This document shows positions 1 through 7,194 of a stretch of DNA of 9,959 bases, piece by piece. The DNA lies in assembly GCA_001803875.1 (NCBI GenBank), contig MHEO01000033.1, positions 44,418 to 54,376 of the forward strand. The letters run 5' to 3'. Position 1 is the first letter of the stretch, and the number at the start of each line of letters is the position of its first letter. A program made the translations under genes and the position numbers. Source of the stretch: Nitrospirae bacterium RIFCSPHIGHO2_01_FULL_66_17 (GTDB taxonomy: Bacteria; Nitrospirota; Nitrospiria; 2-01-FULL-66-17). The notes under the pieces were generated by a model that was given only the letters and a program-made list of their open reading frames with translations, was not told the origin of the DNA and searched no databases.

Positions 1-276
1 CACCTCATGATTCCAGAACCTGAGTACCCGGAAATCTTGCGCCGTTAACCACGCCGTCCGCTCGGCATCGTACTCGGCTCTGGCCGCATGGTGCCCGCCG
101 TCCAGTTCAACGATCAGTCTCGCTTCCAAGCATGCAAAGTCAACGATGTAAGGTCCGAGCGGCTGTTGGCGCCGAAATTTGTGACCAGCGAGCTGCCGGA
201 GGCGAAGCTGCCGCCACAGCGCCTGCTCCGCTGGTGTCTGGCTACTACGGAGTTGTCTGGCGCGAGACGTGAACAT
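1..276 (-). CDS. DUF559 (Vsr-like) endonuclease, C-terminus cut by window edge
   Basis: Reverse-strand frame from ATG (276-274) open to the window edge, 92 codons, no stop in view. Seen: QTPAEQALWRQLR at 13-25, then a K33-F34-R35-R36 stretch, GPYIVDFACLEARLIVELDG at 41-60, GHH at 61-63, DAERTAWL at 70-77 and FRVLRFWNHEV at 82-92. This is the standard order of the DUF559 family (COG2852), PD-(D/E)XK-fold proteins related to very-short-patch-repair endonucleases; likely active residues are D46, E57, D59 and the following histidines. The family is usually about 110-130 residues, so most of the domain is present and only the tail is missing. A G-rich tract just upstream could act as ribosome site. 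The frame stays open further upstream to ATGs at 327 and 378; the 327 start would add about 17 residues, including PSPLAGEG read from a palindromic repeat. The start is uncertain; the family assignment is firm. Biological role unknown. Confidence 0.85.
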   Translation of the reverse strand, partial: MFTSRARQLRSSQTPAEQALWRQLRLRQLAGHKFRRQQPLGPYIVDFACLEARLIVELDGGHHAARAEYDAERTAWLTAQDFRVLRFWNHEV

Positions 277-318
277 CCCCCCATCCCCGCCTTCCCCCGC
301 AAGGGGGGAAGGGGTTCC
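277..318 (-). repeat. Palindromic GC-run repeat copy R1 (GCAA-loop type)
   Basis: Stem CCTTCCCCC (290-298) pairs with GGGGGAAGG (304-312) around a GCAAG loop, followed on the minus strand by G-runs that abut the ATG of the DUF559 gene. It is in the same orientation as the copy inside carA and opposite to the copy at 399. Its minus strand reads PSPLAGEG in the frame of the DUF559 gene. Confidence 0.85.
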
Positions 319-398
319 AGATACCATTGTGGATTGCCGATCAGCGGGTGGATGAGTCTTTTTATCTCTGTTCGTCATCGCCGATTAACCTATTTTCA

Positions 399-440
399 TC
401 CCCTCCCCCCTTGCGGGGGAGGGAAGGGTGGGGGGCATTT
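399..440 (+). repeat. Palindromic GC-run repeat copy R2 (GCAA-loop type, inverted to R1)
   Basis: Stem CCCTCCCCC (401-409) with GGGGGAGGG (415-423), then AAGGGTGGGGGG and CATTTT. It lies 7 bases past the carA stop in the direction of transcription. The plus strand has four G-runs (415-419, 421-423, 426-428, 430-435) with loops of 1, 2 and 1. R1 and R2 face each other across about 80 bp, so 277-440 could be one composite element. In the carA direction the hairpin has no following U-run, so it is not a clear intrinsic terminator. The 319-398 spacer shows no gene. Confidence 0.85.
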
Positions 441-446
441 TCTTCC

Positions 447-1575
<1,129 letters not shown>

Positions 1576-1589
<14 letters not shown>

Positions 1590-2886
1590 ACACCACCTTC
1601 CCGTTCACCAGCGTCTTCACGACCGCACCCGTCATCTTCCACCCCGAGAACGGCGTGTTGCGGCTCTTCGACCGAAACTGCGCGGGGTCGACCACCCACT
1701 CGCGGGCCGGGTCGATGATCGTGACGTCCGCGACCGCGCCGACGCCGAGTGTCCCGCGGTCGCTCTTGATCACGGCGGCCGGCTGCGCCGTGAGCAGCCG
1801 AATGACCTGGGGGAGCGTGAGCCGCCCGGAGGCCGTCAGCGCCAGCGCGAGCGGGAGCGCGGTCTCCAGCCCCACGATCCCGAACGGCGCCTGGTCGATC
1901 GGCCAGGATTTTTCCTCGGGCGCGTGCGGCGCGTGGTCCGTGGCGATCGCGTCGATCGTGCCGTCGGCCAACCCCTCGATCACCGCCTGCACGTCGGCGC
2001 GGGTCCGCAGCGGCGGATTCATCTTTGCGTCGGCGGAGAATCCGATCACGGCCTCGTCGGTCAAGGAAAAATGGTGGGGACAGGCTTCGGCGGTCACCCG
2101 CACGCCGCGCGCCTTGGCCTCGCGAATCATCCGGATCGAGCCCGCGCAGCTCATGTGCGCCAGATGCAGCCGGCCGCCCGTCAGCTCGCAGAGCGCAAGA
2201 TCGCGCGCGACCATCACCTCCTCGGCCGCCGCCGGGATGCCGTGCAGGCCCAGCATCGTCGAGACCTTGCCCTCGTGCATCACCCCGTCGGCCGACAGGC
2301 TCAGGTCCTCGCAGTGGTCGATCACCGGGAGATCGAACGCCAGGGCATACTCCAGCGCCCGGCGCATCACCAGGCTGCTCATTACCGGGCGGCCGTCGTC
2401 CGACACGGCCACGCACCCCGCCTCGGCGAGCTCGCCGATCTCCGCCAGCTCCTCGCCCCGCGAGCCCTTGGTGATCGCCCCGACCGGGCGCACGTTCACC
2501 ACGCCCTCGCGTGCCGCGTGCTCCAGGACCAGCTCGGTCACGGCGCGGGTATCGTTGATCGGATCGGTGTTGGGCATCGCGCAGATCGTGGTGAACCCGC
2601 CGGCCGCGGCGGCGCGCGTCGCCGACGCCACCGTCTCCTTGTACTCGTACCCCGGCTCGCGGACGTGGGTGTGGAGGTCGATGAACCCCGGGCACACCAC
2701 GAGCCCCGTCGCGTCGAGGGTCTGGGCGCCGCGCGGGACCGCAAGCGACGACGCGCACGCCGCGATCCGCCCGCCCGCGAGCGCGAGATCGCGCACGCCG
2801 TCGACGCCGTTGGCGGGGTCGATTACCCGCCCGCCGCGGATCACGAGATCCGGCGGCGCGTCCTTTGGATTCGCTTGCGGGCTCAC
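1576..2886 (-). CDS. pyrC: Dihydroorotase (class I, long form)
   Basis: Zinc amidohydrolase that cyclises carbamoyl-aspartate to dihydroorotate, third step of UMP synthesis. From GTG at 2886 the product is 436 aa, typical of the long bacterial class. All metal and active-site landmarks are present: H72 and H74 in DLHTHVREPG, AMPNTDP at 103-109, D163-D164 in SDDGRPV, H191 in IDHCED, H244 in HLAHMS, ACPHHFSLT at 268-276 and D317 in ATDHAPHAPEEK. It should therefore be catalytically active rather than one of the inactive pyrC-like partners seen with some pyrB. Start choice: the GTG overlaps the pyrB stop as GTGA, and GGGAGGG (2895-2901) lies 8 nt before it. The frame stays open far upstream, but that part is the antisense-like shadow of pyrB and has no family similarity. 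It overlaps carA by 14 bp at its end. Confidence 0.96.
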
Positions 2887-3809
2887 TCGGATTTCCCTCC
2901 CGACAGGAGATACAGCACCGCCATCCGCACCGCGAGGCCGTTCGTCACCTGGGCGAGGATCACCGACGACAGGCCGTCGGCGACCTCGGGCGCGATCTCG
3001 ACGCCCCGGTTGACCGGGCCGGGGTGCATGACGAGCACGTCGGGCTTCGCCCGCTGCAGGCGCTCGCGCGTCAGTCCCCACAGCCGGCCGTACTCGCGGA
3101 GCGTGGGAAAGAACGCTCTCCCCTGCCGCTCGAGCTGCAACCGCAGCGTCATCACCACGTCCGCCCCGTCCAGCGCCTCGTCCAGCGACGTGTACACCTC
3201 GGCCCCGAACGCGCCGAGATCGCGCGGCACCATCGTCGGCGGCCCGACGAGCCGCACCCGCGCGCCGAGCTTGGTCAATCCCCACAGATTGGAGCGTGCA
3301 ACCCGGCTGTGCAGGACGTCGCCCACGATCACGACCGTCAGGCCGGCGAGCCGCCCCTTCCGTTCCTGGATCGTGGACAGGTCCAGCAGCGCCTGGGTGG
3401 GGTGCTCGTGGGCGCCGTCGCCCGCGTTGATGACCGAGCACCGGAGCGCCCGCGCCAGCAGCGCCGGCGCGCCCGACGAGCCGTGGCGGACGACGATCAG
3501 GTCGGCGCCCATCGCTTCCAGGTTTTTCGCGGTGTCCATCAGAGTCTCGCCCTTGACCGCGCTGCTCGACCCCGCCGAGATGTTGATCACGTCGGCCGAT
3601 AGCCGCTTCGCCGCGAGCTCGAACGAGGCCCGCGTCCGTGTGCTGGGCTCGAAGAACAGGTTGACCACGGTCCGGCCACGCAGCGTGGGCACCTTCTTGA
3701 TCTCGCGCCCGCCCACTTCCTTGAACGACTCCGCGGTCGACAGAATCAGGTTGATCTCCTCGACCTCAAGATCCTTGATCCCGAGCAGGTCCTTGCGCTT
3801 GAGGCTCAT
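2883..3809 (-). CDS. pyrB: Aspartate carbamoyltransferase catalytic subunit
   Basis: Joins carbamoyl phosphate and aspartate to N-carbamoyl-aspartate, the committed pyrimidine step. Length 308 aa, normal for the catalytic chain. Seen: FFEPSTRTRASFELAAKRL at 52-70 (carbamoyl-phosphate loop S56-T57-R58-T59-R60), SAVKGETLMDT at 83-93 with loop Lys86, HEHPTQALLDL at 134-144 with H136 and Q139, RLQLERQ at 223-229 (the aspartate-binding R-x-Q motif), and VMHPGPVNRGVEI at 260-272. ATG start overlaps the pyrR stop as ATGA, with a GAGAGGG-type ribosome site upstream; its stop overlaps the GTG of pyrC by 4 bp, suggesting translational coupling. No regulatory pyrI gene is present, in keeping with control through PyrR. 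Confidence 0.97.
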   Translation of the reverse strand: MSLKRKDLLGIKDLEVEEINLILSTAESFKEVGGREIKKVPTLRGRTVVNLFFEPSTRTRASFELAAKRLSADVINISAGSSSAVKGETLMDTAKNLEAMGADLIVVRHGSSGAPALLARALRCSVINAGDGAHEHPTQALLDLSTIQERKGRLAGLTVVIVGDVLHSRVARSNLWGLTKLGARVRLVGPPTMVPRDLGAFGAEVYTSLDEALDGADVVMTLRLQLERQGRAFFPTLREYGRLWGLTRERLQRAKPDVLVMHPGPVNRGVEIAPEVADGLSSVILAQVTNGLAVRMAVLYLLSGGKSE

Positions 3810-4414
3810 GACGCGCCCTCTCTAGCGTGACGCTGGATCGTTGCCTCGCGCGAGCCGCCGACCGGCGATCCTTTGATGAGGCACACCGCGTCCTCGTGGC
3901 CTTCCTCGCGCAGGAAGACCTTCACGCGCTCGTCATAGCCGGTCGGGATGTTCTTCCCGACGTAGTCGGCGCGGATCGGCAGTTCGCGGTGCCCGCGGTC
4001 GATCAGGACCGCGAGTTGGATCGCGCGCGGCCGCCCCAGGTCCATCATCCCGTCCATCGCGGCGCGGATCGTCCGTCCGGTGAACAGCACGTCGTCGACC
4101 AGGATCACCCGCCGGTCGGTCAGGTCGAACGGAATCTCGGTCTTCCGGAGGAGCGGGTGCCCCTTCTTGGTGGACAGGTCGTCGCGGTAGAGCGTGATGT
4201 CCAGTTCGCCGAGCGGGACGTCCGCCTTCTCGATCTCGGCCAGCTTGGCCGCCAACCGCCGCGCCAGATAGACGCCGTTGGTGCGGATGCCCACCAGGGC
4301 GAGGCCCTCCACGCCCTTGTTCCGCTCCAGGATCTCATGCGCCATCCGGCTGAGCGCGCGCTGCACGCCGGGGCCGTCGAGCACGAGCCGCTCCGCCGCG
4401 CGGCGCTCAGGCAT
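3806..4414 (-). CDS. pyrR: Bifunctional PyrR: pyr operon RNA-binding attenuator / uracil phosphoribosyltransferase
   Basis: PyrR binds pyr mRNA leaders in a UMP-dependent way and lowers operon expression; most members also convert uracil and PRPP to UMP. The 202 aa product is slightly longer than the usual 180. Seen: ALVGIRTNGVYLARRLA at 39-55, LDITLYRDDL at 71-80, the PRPP loop VILVDDVLFTGRT at 103-115, LAVLIDRGHRELPIRADYVG at 134-153 and GKNIPT at 153-158. The last 20 or so residues extend past the family core. ATG start at 4414 is preceded by GGAGGG (4427-4422) and a run of seven U. First gene of the operon, directly after a leader with a PyrR-type RNA hairpin, so autoregulation is likely. 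Confidence 0.96.
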   Translation of the reverse strand: MPERRAAERLVLDGPGVQRALSRMAHEILERNKGVEGLALVGIRTNGVYLARRLAAKLAEIEKADVPLGELDITLYRDDLSTKKGHPLLRKTEIPFDLTDRRVILVDDVLFTGRTIRAAMDGMMDLGRPRAIQLAVLIDRGHRELPIRADYVGKNIPTGYDERVKVFLREEGHEDAVCLIKGSPVGGSREATIQRHAREGAS

Positions 4415-4448
4415 AAAAAAACCCTCCAGGCCCGGCGGGCGCGGAAGG
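4415..4448 (-). terminator. Intrinsic terminator (attenuator) in the pyr leader, covering the pyrR ribosome site
   Basis: On the transcript, CCUUCC (4448-4443) pairs with GGAGGG (4427-4422, one G-U). Inside, after one G-U pair and one C/C mismatch, GCCC pairs with GGGC around a 3-nt GCC loop. Seven U follow (4421-4415) and the pyrR ATG comes next. This has the form of a Rho-independent terminator. The GGAGGG arm is also the only good Shine-Dalgarno of pyrR, so the hairpin could block translation as well as transcription. A clear antiterminator pairing was not found by eye. Confidence 0.75.
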
Positions 4449-4483
4449 TCCCTCTGATGGTCGGTGCGTCATACGTTCCCTTT

Positions 4484-4501
4484 CTAGCCTCACGGGGCTA
4501 G
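4484..4501 (-). promoter_or_regulatory. PyrR-binding hairpin (anti-antiterminator-like) in pyr leader RNA
   Basis: The transcript has a perfect 6-bp stem CUAGCC/GGCUAG closing the hexaloop CCGUGA. The 14-mer AGCCCCGUGAGGCU (4499-4486) matches the Bacillus PyrR target consensus ARUCCNGNGAGGYU at 13 of 14 positions, including the diagnostic CNGNGA loop. It lies about 10 nt from the predicted RNA 5' end and about 35 nt before the terminator stem. PyrR encoded by the next gene is the expected ligand-bound partner; the consensus is known from Bacillus and related leaders and the use here is inferred from the match and position. Confidence 0.82.
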
Positions 4502-4518
4502 CCATTAAAGGCAGCCAG

Positions 4519-4548
4519 ACTGTACGCGAACCGGCGGGCCGGTGTCAA
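4519..4548 (-). promoter_or_regulatory. Sigma70-like promoter of the pyr operon
   Basis: On the minus strand a perfect TTGACA (4548-4543) is followed after 18 bp by TACAGT (4524-4519, four of six to TATAAT). The predicted start lies near 4511, giving a leader of about 97 nt to the pyrR ATG and putting the PyrR hairpin at the very 5' end. The spacer contains the near-palindrome CCGGCCCGCCGG. Confidence 0.7.
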
Positions 4549-4573
4549 GGGATGCGGCGCATGATGCGCGCAT

Positions 4574-4608
4574 GAAATCCCCCCATCCCCCTTTTTCTAA
4601 GGGGGGAT
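4574..4608 (-). repeat. Palindromic repeat copy R4 (CCCCCTT/AAGGGGG type)
   Basis: GAAATCCCCCC (4574-4584) followed by a hairpin ATCCCCCTT (4585-4593) with AAGGGGGGAT (4599-4608). It is the mirror of R5: the outer 11-12 bases of the two copies are inverted repeats with one base difference, so 4574-4686 (113 bp) looks like one MITE- or BIME-like unit. It fills most of the space between the divergent pyr and transporter promoters; the 4609-4649 spacer shows no gene. Confidence 0.8.
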
Positions 4609-4649
4609 CACAAAGGCGCCATGAAATTCCGTACCCACCTGGAAAACCC

Positions 4650-4686
4650 ACCCCCCTTTGACAAAGGGGGGCGAGGGGGGATTTTC
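4650..4686 (+). repeat. Palindromic repeat copy R5 (CCCCCTT/AAGGGGG type, inverted to R4)
   Basis: Stem CCCCCCTTT (4651-4659) with AAAGGGGGG (4663-4671) around a GAC loop, then CGAGGGGGGATTTTC. Same design as R1-R3 (hairpin followed by a G-run tail and an AT-rich end) but with TTT/AAA in place of the TTGC loop, so probably a sister family. Confidence 0.8.
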
Positions 4687-4737
4687 TCATCGAGGGTTCA
4701 CCATATTGAACCCCTACCGCTCCCGGCCGAGACCCGA

Positions 4738-4760
4738 TATAATGCGGCAGAGTGAAGGAG
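4738..4760 (+). promoter_or_regulatory. TATAAT box and AAGGAG ribosome site before the adaptor gene
   Basis: A perfect TATAAT is at 4738-4743; no good -35 stands at 16-18 bp (TTGAAC at 4706 is 26 bp away), so the promoter may need an activator or another sigma contact. AAGGAG at 4755-4760 is 6 nt before TTG 4767, which decides the start of the adaptor gene. Transcription starting near 4750 would leave a leader of only about 17 nt. Confidence 0.55.
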
Positions 4761-4766
4761 CCCGCA

Positions 4767-5990
4767 TTGAAGACCGAAGAGGTTGATCTGTCGACGCTGA
4801 CGATCGACCGCAGCCGTGACCATCTACCCAAGCGGCGTCGCGCTCCGGCGTGGTTGTGGGTCGTTCTCCTCGCGCTGGCGGGGCTCGCGATCTGGCTGGC
4901 GCGATCGTGGGAGACGGCCGGGATCGGGGTCCAGGTCGCGACAGTTGCCGCGCTGTCCGCCGCGTCGGCGTCCCCGGTGCTCAACGCGAGCGGGTACGTC
5001 GTCGCGCAGCGGCAGGCGGACGTCGCCTCCAAGGCCACCGGGCGCCTCGTGGCCCTGTACGTCGGGCCGGGAGATCGCGTGACATCGGGGCAGATGATCG
5101 CCCGGATCGAGAGCGCGGACATGGCGGCCCGCCTCGCGGAGGCGCGCGCCAATGTCGCCGTGGCGAAGGCGGCGCTGGTCCAGGCGAAGGCCGCCGACGA
5201 CGAGGCGCGGCTCGATCACGACCGCAAGCGCCGCCTGCTCGACGCCCAGCTCATCTCGTCCTCCGAGTTCGAGATCGTCGAGGCGCGGCGCATCCGCGCC
5301 CAGGCCGGCGTCGTCTCGGCCGAGGCCGTGATCGCCGCGGCCGAAGCCGCCGCGCGGTCGGCCGAGGTGGAGCTCGCGAACACGGACATCCGCGCGCCGT
5401 TCGACGGCACCGTGCTGACCAAGAACGCCGACGTGGGCGAGATCGTCGCGCCGATGGGATCGTCCGCGACGTCGAAGGCCGCGGTCGTGCGGATCGCCGA
5501 CATGACGTCGCTGCTGGTCGAGGCCGACGTCTCGGAGCGGAACCTTGACCAGGTTCGCATCGGCGCGCCCTGCGAGATCACGCTCGACGCGTTCCCCGAC
5601 ACCCGTTACCGGGGCGTGGTCGAGACGATCGTGCCCACCGCCGATCGCGCCAAGGCCACGGTGTTGACCAAGATCCGCTTCGTGGACAGGGACGCGCGCG
5701 TGCTGCCCGAGATGAGCGCCAAGGTGGCGTTTCTGTCCGCGCCGCGCGCCGCCTCCGACGCGCCCGCCGCGTTGCGCCTCGCGGTGCCGGGCGGCGCGAT
5801 CGTGTCGCGCGACGGCCGGTCGGCGGTGTTCGTCGTCCGCGACGCGCGGGCGATCGAAACGCCGATCGAGACGGGCGCGGCTGCCAACGGCCTGGTGGAA
5901 GTCCTAGGCGGGATCGCGGCCGGCGACCGGGTGGTGGTGAACCCTCCCGCCTCGCTGCAAAACGGCGACCGCGTTGAACGGCACCAATAA
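4767..5990 (+). CDS. HlyD/MacA-family periplasmic adaptor (membrane fusion protein)
   Basis: Inner-membrane-anchored periplasmic adaptor linking an ABC or RND pump to an outer channel. From TTG 4767 the product is 407 aa. A basic cytosolic stretch (PKRRR at 21-25) precedes one membrane segment at about 28-45 (WLWVVLLALAGLAIWLA). The first lipoyl half is about 75-115 (ASGYVVAQRQADVASKATGR, then GDRVTSGQMIARIES), an Ala/Glu-rich coiled-coil hairpin about 117-190, and the second lipoyl half begins LANTDIRAPFDGTVL near 193. Beta-barrel and proximal domains follow, ending GIAAGDRVVVNPPASLQNGDRV. Start: AAGGAG suits the TTG; the in-frame GTG at 4752 overlaps that ribosome site and would need a leaderless message. 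First of four co-directional genes; the next two encode MacB/FtsX-type permeases, so a MacA role is more likely than an RND one. No signal-peptide cleavage motif or lipobox seen. Confidence 0.9.
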   Translation: MKTEEVDLSTLTIDRSRDHLPKRRRAPAWLWVVLLALAGLAIWLARSWETAGIGVQVATVAALSAASASPVLNASGYVVAQRQADVASKATGRLVALYVGPGDRVTSGQMIARIESADMAARLAEARANVAVAKAALVQAKAADDEARLDHDRKRRLLDAQLISSSEFEIVEARRIRAQAGVVSAEAVIAAAEAAARSAEVELANTDIRAPFDGTVLTKNADVGEIVAPMGSSATSKAAVVRIADMTSLLVEADVSERNLDQVRIGAPCEITLDAFPDTRYRGVVETIVPTADRAKATVLTKIRFVDRDARVLPEMSAKVAFLSAPRAASDAPAALRLAVPGGAIVSRDGRSAVFVVRDARAIETPIETGAAANGLVEVLGGIAAGDRVVVNPPASLQNGDRVERHQ

Positions 5991-6031
5991 GTGGCCGTGA
6001 CGCCGTCGGCTTCGTCGGGAAAAACCGGGGC

Positions 6032-7189
6032 GTGACGTCCCTGCGCCTGATTGTCCGCAACGCGGGCCGACACAAGCTGCGGACCGCGCTCACCATGCTG
6101 GGCCTCGCGATCGCCGTCCTGGCGTTTGCCATCCTCCGCACCGTCGTCGGCGCGTGGTACGCGGGCGTGGAGGCCTCGCAGCAGAACCGCCTCGTCACCC
6201 GCAACGCCGTCTCGCTCGCCTTTTCCCTGCCGCTGGCCTACCGCGACCGCATCGCGCAGGCGCCGGGGGTAACCGGGGTGAGCTACGGGAACTGGTTCGG
6301 GGGCGTCTACCTCGACGAGAAACACTTCTTCGCCCAGTTCGCCGTTGATGCGCCGACCTGGTTTCGCATCTTCTCGGAGTACCACGTTCCGCCGGACCAG
6401 ATGGAGGCGTTCTCCCGGGAGCGCAACGCGGCCGTCGTGGGGGAAAAACTCGCCGCGCGATACGGCTGGCGGCTCGGCGACACGGTGCGGCTCCGCGGCA
6501 CGTTTTATCCCGGCGACTGGGATTTCGTCATCCGCGGCCTGTACACCACCACGCTGAAGTCCGCCGACAACACGCAGTTTTTCTTCCACTGGGAGGCGCT
6601 GGACCAATTCGTTCGTCGGACGCTCCCCGACACCGCGGGCCAGGTCGGCTTCTACACGTTCACCATCGACCGCTCGCGCGAACCCGCCGACGTGAGCCGG
6701 GCCGTCGACGCCCTGTTCGCCAACTCGCTGGCCGAGACGTTGACCGAGACCGAGCGGGAGTTTCAGATGGGATTCGTGTCGATGACCGAGGCCATCCTGA
6801 TGGCCATCCAGGTGATCTCGATCCTGATCGTGGGTCTGATCCTCATCGTGCTCGCGAACACCATGGCGATGGCCGCGCGCGAGCGCGTGACCGAATACGC
6901 CGTCCTCAAGACGCTCGGTTTCAGCCCCGGACGCATCGCGCGGCTGATTATGGGCGAATCGCTCCTGATCGCGGCCGCCGGAGGCGCGGTGGGCGTGATC
7001 GCGGTCTTCCCGATCGTGCGGGCGTTCGGCGCCGCGGTGGGGTCGTTCTTCCCGGTCTTTGAGTTGTCCCTCCTCACCGTGGCGGTCGCGGTCGGGCTGG
7101 CGCTGTCATCGGCGATCGCCGCGGCGGCGGTGCCCGCGTGGACCGTCGCGCGGACCACGATCGCCGACGGCCTGCGGCGCGTGGGATAA
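6032..7189 (+). CDS. MacB/FtsX-family ABC transporter permease (first)
   Basis: Permease with the four-helix MacB/LolC topology and no nucleotide-binding domain. 385 aa from GTG. Seen: TM1 at about 17-40 after a basic N-terminus (RNAGRHKLRTALTMLGLAIA), a periplasmic MacB_PCD-like domain about 45-245, TM2 about 254-281 (MAIQVISILIVGLILIVLA), a cytosolic coupling segment RERVTEYAVLKTLGFSP at 283-299, TM3 about 308-331 and TM4 about 345-370, ending in TVARTTIADGLRRVG. It starts 41 bp after the adaptor and ends 5 bp before the second permease, so the two permeases probably pair. The ribosome site (GGGG) is weak. No ATPase gene lies next to it. The substrate cannot be read from sequence; related systems move lipoproteins, lipids, peptides or antibiotics. 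Confidence 0.9.
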   Translation: MTSLRLIVRNAGRHKLRTALTMLGLAIAVLAFAILRTVVGAWYAGVEASQQNRLVTRNAVSLAFSLPLAYRDRIAQAPGVTGVSYGNWFGGVYLDEKHFFAQFAVDAPTWFRIFSEYHVPPDQMEAFSRERNAAVVGEKLAARYGWRLGDTVRLRGTFYPGDWDFVIRGLYTTTLKSADNTQFFFHWEALDQFVRRTLPDTAGQVGFYTFTIDRSREPADVSRAVDALFANSLAETLTETEREFQMGFVSMTEAILMAIQVISILIVGLILIVLANTMAMAARERVTEYAVLKTLGFSPGRIARLIMGESLLIAAAGGAVGVIAVFPIVRAFGAAVGSFFPVFELSLLTVAVAVGLALSSAIAAAAVPAWTVARTTIADGLRRVG

Positions 7190-7194
7190 CCCGT

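Noticed and set aside
2887..3441. Upstream extension of the dihydroorotase frame
   Set aside because: Lies over pyrB in another frame, low-complexity Arg/Gly/Ala content; the GTG at 2886 with its ribosome site and GTGA overlap explains the start.
4505..5152. Minus-strand frame over the repeat pair and adaptor start
   Set aside because: Contains repeat-derived strings such as SPLAPLCQRG and DPPLEKGGWGDF and is antisense to the adaptor; it also covers the pyr promoter region.
5991..6035. 15-codon frame (VAVTPSASSGKTGA) between adaptor and first permease, faintly like a Walker A loop
   Set aside because: Too short, no ribosome site, and the spacing differs from GxxxxGK(S/T); could be chance. 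Worth noting only because an ATPase gene is expected here.
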